A stretch of 64,000 nucleotides of DNA from Boesenbergia rotunda. Taxonomy: Eukaryota; Streptophyta; Magnoliopsida; Zingiberales; Zingiberaceae. The notes beneath the pieces were generated by a model, which saw only the letters and a program-made list of their open reading frames with translations, searched no databases and was not told the DNA's origin. The stretch lies in assembly GCA_024364735.1 (NCBI GenBank), contig JAGFNQ010006438.1:185083-249082 (forward strand), written 5' to 3'. The translations under genes were made by a program, and so were the position numbers. Below are positions 23,803-35,800 of this stretch, piece after piece (within the stretch, counting starts at the first letter, position 1; every line of letters begins with the position of its first letter).

Positions 23803-25041
23803 CATAAAATGTTGAAACTCCGCGAAGAACCAAGAAAAGCAAAATCTAACTCCTCGATGGATACTGACTTATCTTCAGACGAACCCGAGAGCAAAGAGAC
23901 TGCTAAACAAGTAGCAATGATAGTCAAATACTTACCAGAAGGCAACGAAATCTCATTCGAGATGAGGATCGATGAAGGGGAAGATACTTCAGAAGATGAC
24001 AACAATGAAGAGGGAACATTTACCGATGAAATGGTAAGTAAGGTATGCAAGCTTCCTCCAAAGGACTTTTCAAACCCTTCCGAGTTAGAACTTCATCCAA
24101 CCTAGAAGCTAGGCATTCCAAGCCAGGACTTTTCACCTAATTCTCCAGGATGGGAATTTGCACCTAACCCTTAAGTTAGGACTTTTCACCTAGCCCTCCA
24201 AGCTAGGACTTTTCACCCAACCCTTCCGAATTAGGACTTTTCCAACACCTGGCTTCACTCACCAGGACCCGGCTTTACTCACCGGGATTTCCAACACCTG
24301 GCTTCACTCACCAGGACCCAGCTTCACTCACCGGGATTTCCAATCACCTGGCTTCACTCACCAGGACCCGGCTTCACTCACCGGGATTTCCAATCACCTG
24401 GCTTCACTCACCAGGACCCGGCTTCACTCACCGGGATTTTCATCACCTGGCTTCACTCACCAGGACCCGGCTTCACTCGCCGGAATTTCGAATCACCTGG
24501 CTTCACTCACCAAGACCCGGCTTCACTCATCGGGATTTCCAATCACCTGGCTTCACTCACCAGGACCCGGCTTCACTCACCAGGGTTTCATGCCCAGTCC
24601 CCGACCAGGACTTTAACCCAAATTTACTCAACCAAACTTAAATCATTGTCAAACACCAAAACAACAACCGGGCCAGACTGCATCAACAATGGAAAGGCTG
24701 AGTTCTACCTTTTAAGCGTACTATCAGCTAAGGAGCTCGAAAGAATCAGATCTTACACATTTGCTAAAGTCCTCTAACATAAAATGTTGAAACTCCACGA
24801 AGAACCAAAAAAAAAAGCAAAATCTAACTCCTCGATGGATACTGACTTATCTTCAGACAAACCCGAGAGCAAAGAGACCGCTAAACAAGTAGCACTGATA
24901 GTCAAATACTTACCAGAAGGCAATGAAATCTCATTCGAGATGAGGATCGATAAAGGGGAAGATACTTCAGAAGATGACAACAATGAAGGGGGAACATTTA
25001 CCGATGAAATGGTAAGTAAGGTATGCAAGCTTTCTCCAAAT
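23713..25041. repeat. duplicated gag segment (23713-24062 and 24688-25041)
   Basis: About 350 bp of gag is repeated in direct orientation about 975 bp downstream with a few substitutions. Both copies carry the same TAA ahead of CATAAAATGTTGAAACTC, so the stop is older than the duplication. The intervening 24107-24687 holds the hairpin array. Confidence 0.8.
24107..24590. repeat. array of short hairpin-forming repeats (50-bp period)
   Basis: From 24246 to about 24590 there are seven units of 49-50 bp, each made of two halves: CCTGG-CTTCACTCA-CCAGG and CCCGG-CTTCACTCA-CCGGG. Each half can form a 5-bp stem with a 9-nt loop. The preceding 24107-24240 has a looser version with arms CCTAG/CTAGG and CCTAAC/GTTAGG. 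A 50-bp period is not a multiple of three, so it is not a coding repeat. Confidence 0.8.
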
Positions 25042-25290
25042 TAACTATATGAACGCATTAAAATACTTAGCAAATTATTATGTAAAAATAGGACTAAATT
25101 TATAAAGTCAAAGAAAGAGTATGCATGCTTATCCGACCAACTTGAAAAATTAAAAGAAGAATTTGATTATGTTAAAATTGAAAATATGAAATTAAAAAAT
25201 CAACGAGAAACATTAGACAAGGATCTTATATGCTCAAATTTTTTACATGCTCTAATAAGAAATGTTAAATATACTGGAGGATTAAATTAG
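25042..25290 (+). pseudogene. gag C-terminal coiled-coil remnant
   Basis: After a TAA at 25042-25044, the frame continues ERIKILSKLLCKNRTKFIK, SKKEYACLSDQLEKLKEEF, DYVKIENMKLKNQRETLD and ends soon after. Heptad-like Leu spacing suggests the coiled-coil part of gag. Sequence to 26307 is AT-rich with no pol. Confidence 0.55.
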
Positions 25291-26307
25291 TACATAAGGA
25301 ATTATATGGGTCAAATTATAAGAGTGTCAAAAAATTATATTCCATCTAAATTTTTGATAAATCCAATAGGTAAAGATTTATACTGGATCTTCAAATCTGT
25401 TTTAAATTATTAGATCATTATTTTTATGCATGCTTAGTAGTTAGAAATAAATAACTTTAGAAATTCTTGAGTGTTTGAAAAACCTTTTGAAATAATGTTT
25501 TGATTTATTTGAAATTTTTCTATGATAGATAAACATGTTATCTACTTGCAATTTGTTAGAATTTTTTACCCATTAGACAAATTTTGACGAATTTTTATTC
25601 AAAAATCAAACTTTTAATTTCGAAAATACTTAAAAAATTATTTATTGAAAAATCTTATTTTTCAAATCTAAACATTACATTTTGAACATTGAAAAAATTT
25701 CTTAAGATTTTTTTAAAGCCGAAATCTAATTTTTAAAAATTATTTTTCAAAGTTTCTAAGTTCTATAATGATTTTTTTTTGAAAATTTTTACGTAGTCAG
25801 ATTACCTATTTAACATGTTGATAAAATTTTAAGAATTTTCTAACTAATAGATGATTTTTTATAAATTTATTTTGAAAAAATATAAGTATTAAAAATCTCA
25901 GAGATAAAATTTGTATGAATTAATTTTTTGTAACTCTATGTTAAATTTTATATACGGAGAAAAATCATCAACTACAATTTACTTTTGAATATATTTTTTT
26001 CTTTTTTTACTCAAAAGCATTTTTATAAAACTATGCTTTTCACTCACAAAAATTAATTTTTTACCCCTTAGAAATCTTTCGAATTCTTATTGAAGTATGA
26101 AATATCTTTAAGTTTTTTATGTCAACTTCATTTTTTTATGTGATCAAAGTGAGAGAATTTTACGAGCTAAGTTAAGGTGGAGGTTGTAATATTTCTTGTA
26201 CTTTATTGAATAATCTATTTTACTATTTTTTTCATAAAACAATATTATTTTCTAGTTGGATTTATCCCAACTTAACTAGGATTAATGCACATGAAAAACG
26301 AAGAGAT

Positions 26308-27371
26308 TGTAAGTAACCCAGTTGGTTTTAATATGATCAACCGAGTCAAATTAGGTCTTGGTTTGTTTGATCTTTGTGTCTAAGTGTGTAGGAGCTTAAG
26401 AGCACAAGAAGTCGAGCGGAAGATACAACGAGCGAGAAGGATGTCACGAGAAGGGTGTATTTGAGGAAGTATGAGAAGTGTGGAAGAGTACACCAATGAA
26501 AGAGAAGGGCGTGCGCGATGTCAGATGGACGCGAAGCTAAGGAGAAAGTCTGCTCGTGGTGAAGGTCGAACGGAAGACGTAGAAAGAGCGAGAAGGATGG
26601 CGCGTGGATCCGAGAGACGAGAAGTTGTAGAAGTGTAAACCGGTGGATGAGAAGGGTGTGCCTAATGTCCGAGGGATTATAAGCCCGTTCGAGAAAAAGT
26701 TCGGAGACAAGTTCAGGTGAGCTCAACTCTGGATGGTTGGAAAACCCACATGGACGAAAGATTAAAAAGCCAACACAAATGTTGACTTTAACCAAATAGT
26801 CAACTAAGGCACCTCAGCTACCCTCTGGAAGCGCCTCAGTTCATTTAGATCAATTCTGCGCTAAAACAGAACTGAGATACTTCAATTGGAAGCTGAGGCA
26901 TCTTAGGTTGGAACTGAGGCTCCTCAGATCGAAAAGTCATCAACATTTACCGTTGGCGCCGTGGATAAATTCTTATCCAATTGAGGCACATCAGATCGCA
27001 ACTGAAGTGCCTTAGGTTCACATCAGTACAACGACAACTTCTTATTTTGGGCTATAAATAGCACCTAGAGCTAGGAAGAAGGAAGAACAATTAGTAATCA
27101 TTGTCCTACTATTTTCTATGCTTTTAAACATATGTAAGAGATTTCTCCGTCTACACTAAAGGAGACATTTCTAGTGTGTTGTTCTTGCCTTGGATTAACA
27201 ACTACCCTGGTTGCAACCAAGTAACCTCCTGGTCTCTTACTAGTTTTCTGTTAAGTTGTTGATATTGTTAATTTTAATTGCTGCATAACTAATTTTCATC
27301 TTTGCTAAAAAATTTGCAAAATATCTAATTTAACTTGGCAGGGCTATGCACCCCTCTTTAGCCGGCCTACA
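26308..27371 (+). repeat. 3' LTR of the pol-less retrotransposon
   Basis: Starts TGTAAGTAACC and ends GGCCTACA. It aligns with the 5' LTR and lacks the MITE. The TATA box is at 27053-27060. The 149-codon minus-strand frame inside it is antisense LTR, not a gene. Confidence 0.7.
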
Positions 27372-28110
27372 TGGGACCAACACCCTGGTGCCACCCTCTT
27401 CTCACGTTGACACACTATCTCACTTGATTTTCCACGATGTCAGCTCTGCTTGAACACCCCTCCTTTGATATCAGCCATGCTGGCGCTAATCCAACCAAAT
27501 CCCTTGTTGTTGTACGATTCCAACGTCAATCCGGCCATTGCCCTGCACCCAGCACAGATCTGGTCATTACAGTCGCCTTCGGCGATAGATTGGGCAGCCT
27601 CTAGCACAAATTTAGTCGCCTCTGGAGCCACCTCTTGGTGTGCACTTTCTCTTGCTCCTCGAGTGGATACTTCAGGGGTTCAGTTCTTCGAGCGGATATT
27701 TCAGGGGCTTAGCTCCTCGATCAGAGACTCTAGGGGCACAACTCACCAATCAAATATCCATCTCATGTCTGTCGATCAAATGTTTCGGCTCACCTCCACT
27801 TCGATGTGACACCTCTCCTAAGTCCAGATATTCAGTTGCTCAGTGGCACATGGATTGATGTGCACATAGAGCTATATGGTGGATGTAGCATGATCCAATG
27901 AGATCTTATACAGTATCAGATATGATTGATATAATCTTCTGATACTAGGACATGACATCCTATCAGAAGCGCACCATCCCCTCTAACAGTCGTGATGTGA
28001 CATCTCATCCTCCCAGGTTATAACAAGTCTCGTCTACGCGGGACAAGAGATGCATAGATCTTTATAGACATTTACCTACACATATGTGTTACTCTACTGT
28101 ACTATTTATC
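27372..28110. other. intergenic, one unexplained minus-strand open segment
   Basis: On the minus strand, 27631-27440 reads 63 codons (MAPEATKFVLEAAQSIAEGD... ending KQS stop) with a composition like real protein. I cannot assign it to a family. The rest shows no feature. Confidence 0.35.
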
Positions 28111-28111
28111 T

Positions 28112-28378
28112 GCCTTATTTTTGACATATTAGAAAAGTCCAAATAAACAATGGATATCATATTTAAACTCCTTATAACCTTAGAAATCAATGGAACTGAA
28201 ATTTATGAAACCGGAGCTCTCTAGGTCAATCAATGGGGTTTGGTCAAAACCCATTGATTTGACCTAGAGAGCTGCGATTGTAAAAATTTCAGTTCCCGTA
28301 GATTTTTGAGGTTACAAAGAGTTTAAATATGCTACATTGTTTATTTGGATTTCTCTGACGTGTTAAAATGTAATAAGG
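28112..28378. mobile_element. long fold-back element (inverted repeat)
   Basis: Two arms of about 125 bp form a near-complete hairpin. TTTAAACTCCTTATAACC on the left is answered by GGTTACAAAGAGTTTAAA on the right, and the apex TCAATGGG...CCCATTGA encloses a very short loop near 28236-28248. No clear target duplication was found. It could be a MITE or a small-RNA hairpin. Confidence 0.7.
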
Positions 28379-28669
28379 AAGATTCAAGAAGATCACACAT
28401 TAGGATTGTTAGACATGATATGATCTTTTAGTTTTAATTTAATGAAAGAATATTTTAATTTATTTAAATATTAATATTCAAATCTAAATTTAAAAAACAC
28501 GTAGATTTTAACTCATTTTAACCATTTGATGATAAAATTTTATTTTATTTTTCTTTTAATTCTTAAAATGTATTTTTGAAAAAAAAACTCGAGTCAAAAT
28601 TAAAAAAGCAGAGAACTTCAAGAACAATGCAAAAATAAAATTGATGGATTAATGCGCCACTAGACGAAG

Positions 28670-28766
28670 CTAGTCGGAGATCTCCCGTATACCCAACTGG
28701 TCGACATCCCAGCCGTCGTCGTTATCGCAGTCGATGACGATCCTATCGAAGTCGAACAACTTTCAT
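28670..28766 (-). pseudogene. relic of a HAD-type phosphatase first exon (PS2/PECP1-like)
   Basis: On the minus strand an ATG at 28764-28766 starts MKV, then after a one-base shift the frame reads LFDFDRIVIDCDNDDGWDVD and QLGIREISD before TAG. Plant PS2/PECP-type phosphatases begin with a similar VVVFDFDKTIIDxDSDNWVV segment, where FDFDxT is the catalytic HAD motif I. Here T is replaced by I and the rest of the gene is absent. Confidence 0.5.
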
Positions 28767-29356
28767 ATCAGACCCAAGTTGAGCTTGATATGAAAAATAT
28801 CAGGCCCAACGAGCCTGATATTTTTTCCATGTTATACATGCATCCATCGAAAAGAGAGAAGAAAGAGAAGAGGAAAGAGAATGCATAAAAAAGAAAGAAA
28901 AATGAGAAGAGAAGAGAAGAAAAGAAAAAGAAGATAGGACGCATGTATAAGAGAGAGAGGAAAGGAAAAATTGATTGCATGCATATAAGTTAGATTTGAC
29001 AAAAAAAAGTAAAATGAGAAGTACTAAAAAAAATATGCTTTTTAATAAATATTAAATAACTTGTGTCTTTGATTAATTCAGAAAATTATATACTCCCTTT
29101 GCTAGGATGTCGTACGAACTTTGCGTTAACTATTTTTTTTGGTTAGTTATGTATAAATTATCATACGAGTGACTGATGTTAGAAGCAAGCCACTGCCTTT
29201 TTTAGGCATTTTTACTTACAATAAATTGCCATTATTTGTGAAAATTTTTGGGGTAAAATGATAAATGAAAATTTCGCATTATCGTACGTACTTTTGGGCG
29301 TTGCCAGACCTGATCTTCATCAGTGTGCCTGAGGATTTTCGTTCCCGTCAATGGTT

Positions 29357-29819
29357 ATGGCGCGAACTTCCGCCTTCCATGGATCCGCCTTTTGCTTCTT
29401 GTTCTGCTGCTTTCTTGGGCTATGCTATCTTCCTTCGATCACGCGAGCATACAAGCCGGGGGACATCGTCCCCATGAGTAAGGCAGGGCAATACCACGCG
29501 GTGAGCACTAACTACGCCTCAAAACCCTAACTTTTCCCCCTCGCCGTCCTTTTCTTCTTGGTTTATCTTGGGTTTGAACTTTTTTTATTACTATTTTGGG
29601 AAAATTACAGTCGCGGACGAGTTGGTATGATGTGATCGGCCGCCACTGCCCCATTTTTGCAGTCAACAGGGAGGTGGAACATATGATTTTGTATACTCTT
29701 CTTCCTTACGGCTTTCATCTTGATGTTTGTTTAAATCAAAATTTCTCTTCTCTGATTGTCTAGGTGTTGATTCCGATTCCCAAACCCACTGGTTTCACTG
29801 GTGCTGATCCATATAAGAT
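29357..29819 (+). CDS. exons 1-3 of the 27-kb membrane-protein gene
   Basis: Exon 1 (48 codons) encodes the signal peptide and YKPGDIVPMSKAGQYHA. Exon 2 (21 codons) is SRTSWYDVIGRHCPIFAVNR plus E. Exon 3 is VLIPIPKPTGFTGADPYK plus AT, completed by A of exon 4. Introns 1 and 2 are only 110 and 90 bp. The donor after exon 3 is gtaagt. Confidence 0.85.
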
Positions 29820-32800
29820 GTAAGTGCTTAGTTCCTTCGTTATTTTGCAATTGTGCTTCTGTTTATAGTGAAAATGGGGATAGTAGGATGCCATAACTGT
29901 TGGACCAAGGAAGATTAAATTTTTGTCAAAAAATGCTGTCAACGATCATTTAATCTAAGAGTTGGTTTGTTTGTTTGCAATAATTTATTTGTGGAAAATA
30001 TTTTCAAGAAGAAATCTTTTAAAGGAAAAAAATTATTTCCACTTGTTTGAATGGGGTATTGACGTGCTAAGAGGAAATTTTTTTCCTGGAATCTTAGAGA
30101 ACATTTTCTTGTGTTTGGTGCATATATAAGAAAATTTTCTTACGCCCACTTTTTTAAAATGTAGCTTGGAAGCATGATTTTAATTTTTTACCAGCACCAG
30201 CACGCAAAACCTTCTTGAGATGTGATGTATCTCTAGCATTATTCTTAGTGGCTCCAAAACGTGATTCCTTCTAACTTGCTCCCAAATCAAGTGATTGCTT
30301 ATAATTTATTAAGCAGTCAACCTTACTACCTTCATACCTACTTATTGAGGAGCCAAGCCTACATGGGAAGCAAACAAACTTTCGCAAAGGGCATTTTTTT
30401 CTTTGTTCAATCCTCTCCCTTTCCGAAGGAAGTGACTGCATCCCTCGCGAGCGATGAAGGTCAGCAAAGAAGGCAATTGACAAAGAGTTCCTTCTTCCCT
30501 CTGTGAGTGGCAACTACTTTCTTTCCTGTTTCCTTCCTCTGTGTCTGCGATTTCTTCATCCACGAGCAACGAAGGTGAGTGTCGAAGGCAACAAACGAAG
30601 AGTTCCTTTTTCCCTCCATGAGTGACTTCTTTCCTCCCTTCATGAGTGACAACTTTGCAAGTGACTTGGACAATAGATGACAGAGGGTAAATGGCTTCGG
30701 TCTCTTCTTTGTTTTCCTCCTCTTCCCAATCTCCTTCCTTTTATCCTCTTCGGCTCTTCCTTCTCCTCCATGATGTCTCTGACACCATGTTGACACACTT
30801 TGATATGGCACAATACTATCCCATTTTTGCCAAGGATTGAAAATCAGATTTGTAACACAATTTCAAATCTTGTTTGAAAGATATTGTTTCAATTTAATAC
30901 ATTTACCTTAACAACATATGATTATTGATTGTAATAAATACAATATACATAATGTCCAATAAAATCTGCATTGCAAGACAATATAACAATTATATTACAT
31001 AAGATACTGTTTACAATTCCAAATAAGGAGACAACAAATTAATAAGCATCCATATTCAGGAATGAAGCAATTAAACAATGTAAGCATCCAGATTCAGTTT
31101 TTTTTCCCTTAAAAATAATATAGTAGTGCTACAATATGAGGCAACCCATCTTGAATCAGAGAACAAAAGGCTTCAAGTATGCAGAATGAAACTCTCCAAT
31201 GAAAGTTAACTAATCCACATAAACAAATAGATAACATCATCAACAGCTGGGAAACAATTTGAAAATAGCTGAGATAAATAATGGCTTATGCTGGATCGTG
31301 CATGGATGAAAACCTTCAAAACATCTCCGCAGCCTCGTAAATTGACAACCCTAATAAAAATAAATCACATAATCTGATGGTTCTAATCTCAACATAGTTA
31401 TAATGGGACTTGACTTGGTTTTAGTTTTAAATTCCAGCAATCAAAGCACCGTCAGTACAATCTTGGTTAATGTGCATTAGAAACTTCACTTGTTCCCTCA
31501 TCTTATCAACAATCTGGGTAACTGTATACCGCCTTCCTTTCATCCATTTGAGTGATAGCTTATATTTCCTTTCATCCATTTGAGTGATAGCTTATATTTA
31601 TTCAAGTAACAATTAATTGGCTTTGCAGAGGTTCACCTTTAAAAATTATATCGTTCTTTTGGAGCCAATCACACCAAAGCCTTGCTTGGCACAGTGTCAT
31701 CATCCATCTACTGTTCACTGCAATTCCCTCTTCTATTAGCTGAATTAGTCAAGTTCCAACAACAACCGCATGCCAATGATTATGAGAGTGTGAATCTGTA
31801 AAGCCCGAACCTCCCAAATCAGTGGGCCTTTTACAAATGTCCCAACCCACAAGTTGAGCTGCTTTGGTTGACTCTGAATGAGTTTGGAACATCCAGATTC
31901 ATTAGTTAGTAGTGATAGTAGGTGGAAACTAATAAAAATGCCAAATCACTACTCCAGTAGTTATGTTTAAGAGTAATGTTTATGAAAATATGCAAGTATT
32001 TTAATAATGGTCAAAAAGAAAACAAATCACTACTAGCAAAATCACAACTGTAAAACACATTCTGCTGCAGTAGTCATCCAGTTGAGACCTAAATCATCCA
32101 TGTCAATGCCAATTAGTTTGTTTTGTGTAATTGCATGGATTATCAGTACTGCTCTCTAGGTTAAAGTAAAAGATGATTGGGATATTGTGAGAATAGAAAT
32201 ATGCCTTGCTCAATTGATAAGTAGAGGAATCAAGACCACTTATTCCATGTCAAGGATAAATTAGTAAATAAATATGAAAATAAGATGATGAATTTTCATG
32301 TCCATGCTCAATTCTGTAAGTAGCAGTATTTTAAAATTCAGATCAGAAGTTGAACTAGATTTTGAATTGTCTTTTCAAGCCTAATTTTAAAAACACTGAT
32401 TGAGGAAAGAAACAACAAAATCATTAAAAGGGCAGCTTGGTGCACGCCTGCCAATGTGGGGTCCAGGGAAGGGTTAGACTACATTGGGTTTATTGTACGC
32501 AATCTTACATTGTATCACAAGAGGCTATTTCTGCGACTCGAAACCGAGGTCGCATGACAGCAATTTTACCATCGCACCAAGACTTCCCTTCAAACAACAA
32601 ACAGCAAACAACAAAACCATTGTTTCATTATAATCATGAGAAGTAAATTGTCTCATCAAATTTTCAAAAGAAGAAAGCACAAAGAACATTATCTAAAAGA
32701 AACTTGATCAAATTAATAAATGAAAAAAATCATATAGATAAATACATAAGGGATTTTTTTACTATGGACATTGAAATACACTTGAATTAAGAAACAAAAT

Positions 32801-35800
32801 GACACGGGACAAAGAAAGAAATATACAGACAATTTTCCATTATTTTATGCCATCTATAATCTTTTGAGTTCAAGCCAAATTCTTACAATTAGAGGAACAG
32901 CTGACGTTGAAATCGTGAACAAAAACGTACAAAAACTAAGAAATGTGAGTTTGATCTTTTCTGTGCCATCTTCTACAGTTTGGCTTATGGTTCATCCCTT
33001 GCTCTACTATTGGTTTGTAGTAGTGAGGAAAGGGTGGAGTAAAGCAGGGTTTTCAATGAGGGAGGATGTAAAAGCATTTCTTTGATGCTAGTTGACAAAC
33101 TAACAAGCATAAGTAGGATGGTAGAGGAATATCTGGATATGGGGCTGGAGCAGACTTGATAGCATAGGAGATCTTGGGTTTGGAGGAAGTGGTCGAGTGA
33201 GTGGAAGAAAGATTACCTTGATCCTACATTGGTAGTGTGCAAATCTCCAAAGAAACAAGCAAGATCCGCAAAAAAAAAATACTTCCATTTTTGGGGAAGA
33301 AAAGGAGGTTTCAGACAAATAAATTAAACGGGAGAGATCTGATTGGAAAAAATGTGTCCTTTTGAAAATTCTCTAGTAAATTTTCTTTTCAATTATATGA
33401 GGCAGAATCGTCCATCACAATTTATACAAAATAATCAATCTGGACGTTCTATACAAAATAAAATGCGACAATATTTTTTTCTATACAAGTGTAAATGATG
33501 GAATACAAACATCTTTTACATATCCACCTAGTATGTATTTTATATCCACCTAGTTTATTGTTTTGTTCAAAAAAATGATAGAACCTTACTCCTACATTAG
33601 TAGTGGCCAGTCTCCAAAGAAGCGACGAGGTTTGGGAGTGAGATGTGAGGGTTTCGAGTTTGGCAGAGAACCAATTTGGGAGTGACTATGAGGTTTGGGT
33701 TACAATAGAATTTTCTGATATTTGATTTATGTCTAATTTTTTTTTTGAGGAAATGACTACCCCTTGTTGAGAGGGAAGTCCTTTTCCGGAAAATTTTTTT
33801 TCCATTGATCAATTCGAAATTTTCCATTGCCACAAATTTATCATGTGCCAAACAAGAAATAGGGAAAATATTTTTGAACACCTGAAGTTGTCGGCATATG
33901 ATTATCCTTTCCCCATTATTGATTGCTCAAAATTTAATTTAACAACATATGCATAAGGTATGAGCTAATTAGATATTTATGACCAATTGATGGATAAATG
34001 AATCCTCCATAGCTAACTTATGGCCTAACAAAGCCAAAAGTTTCAGTATGCATGGACAACTCCCAGTTTTCACCATTAATTGATCATATTTTATAGCAAT
34101 GTTGTAAAAATCGGCATGGGCAGGTTCCTAGGCGTCGCCTAGGCGCCAATCGACCCCCAACCGCTCCGAGTTTGTGCGAATCGGCTGGTTGTGGCGGGTG
34201 GCCCTAGGCGGCACCTAGGCGCCCTGGGCGGCCTGGGCGGGGCCTAGGCGCCCTGGGTGGCCTAGGCGGCTTGGGCGCCCCCCGACCATTTTTTTTAATT
34301 TTTTAAAGAAAATTTGATATAAAAAATATAGAAAAGGTGGAATTTGAGAAGAAATTAGGGTTGTGGACGAGCATATGCATATTGGTTGTTCTTGGATATT
34401 TATTTGATTAAATAGCTACGTTGGATAGGTAGGAAGTTTTGCAATATCAGTTGTTGAAAATATTAAAGGTGCACTTGGTTGGCCTGGGGATGTACTTTTT
34501 GACGTGAACATTGGTGCATGGACTGGTGTTCTTCCAAACTACTTGATGAACAACCATCAATTTCACCTTGATATTCATAATGAGCAAGATCATATCAGCA
34601 AGCTTATATCTTTGAGGAAGATGTTAAGCATTTCCACACAGTCAATTTAAACACTTTAAGCTTCTTGTGATTTTGAATTATCTGATTAAGTTCAGAGGAA
34701 ATATTACTGTCATTTTGTTACTAATCCACTATAGTCAATGTTTAATTGGTTGATATATATCTGTTTTATTATACTTTTAGTAGGCAAAATGATAGAAATA
34801 TCTTAAGCTAAGGTCCAAAGGAGAAGCATATATTTATTCATAATACATTAACTGGATCCTTATAAAGTAAAAATGCTAGCCCGCCAGCCGCTAGCGTAGC
34901 GTATTTCCGCTGACTGCCTAGCGTTTTTACCTTGTTTTATAGAAGTTGTAATTCAGAATATTAAAAACCCTAAGGAATGCTAGTTCAAGACAACAATTAA
35001 CTATTTTTTTTTTCTATTCTAGTTATGTGCTATCATGTAGAATGCATGTGGAGTAGAAAAAATAACATCGACATGTTATATATTAGTGGATGTTAGAGAC
35101 AAAAGTAGCATTTGGTTTTGGTAAGCTAGCACGATTTTGCTTGATTCTTGTGGGCGCATTTCTTTTTATCTCAAGTGAGGCAATTTTGGCCTCTATGCAT
35201 GTTCTTATTGTATTCTATGTTAAAAGTAGTAGAGAAATATTACTGATACAAAAGATAACCTTTTACAATGAATTTCATTTTATTGAATAGAGAATTTTAT
35301 CAATTGAAAAGATGAATTACAAAAGGTGGAGTTAGGTCTCTTTAAAAGCTCCAGCCCAATTAAACTTAGAAAATAAAATAAAGAAATTGGTGTCGAATAC
35401 CAACTCACCTAAAGGACTAACAACTTTGAAAATAAATTCTTACAACTTAAAAAATACAAAACTTACCAAACTAGAAAAACGAACCCAATTACCTAAAACT
35501 CTCTCTCTCTCTCTCTTAAATTGGAGAGACTACCAACAACATCAATCAAGCCTTTATCTCATTAAGTGGTGTTGACTATTGGGATTCTCCTACATTATTA
35601 GGCTTGATCCCTATTATATCCTCATCTATATTCAAATAAAATTTATCTTGTTTTCTTTGGTCTCTTTCTCAATTAATGTGCATATTTGTCATGAACTTAC
35701 ATCGCCTAACTAGAATATTTATTAGTCGTTTAAGTACGTGTCCATACTATCTTAAACGTGCCTTTCGGAGTTTTTCGTCAATAGGCGCAACTGCGACTTT

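Larger units (their letters stand above)
21955..27371 (+). mobile_element. non-autonomous LTR retrotransposon (pol-less) with both LTRs
   Basis: Two related LTRs (21955-23444 and 26308-27371, TG...CA) enclose a 2.9-kb internal region. A primer site TGGTATCATAGC (23458-23469) resembles the copia tRNA-Met site TGGTATCAGAGC. A purine tract (GAAAAACGAAGAGA) abuts the 3' LTR. Both LTRs carry GGCTATAAATAGC (TATA box at 23125 and 27053). The internal region holds only a broken gag, a duplicated gag segment and a hairpin-forming repeat array, with no protease, integrase, RT or RNase H. Excluding a MITE, the 5' LTR is about 1.03 kb, like the 3' LTR. The 5-bp flanks do not match, so the ends may be rearranged. 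Confidence 0.75.

Noticed and set aside
24246..24590. Regular repeats resembling a CRISPR array
   Set aside because: Units are contiguous 50-bp tandem repeats without unique spacers, inside a plant LTR retrotransposon.
26346..26795. 149-codon minus-strand ORF
   Set aside because: It lies entirely within the 3' LTR and is disrupted in the matching 5' LTR.
29265..29477. 70-codon ORF starting MKISHYRT
   Set aside because: It is in another frame than exon 1 of the membrane-protein gene, which has a better start context, a signal peptide and a donor site.
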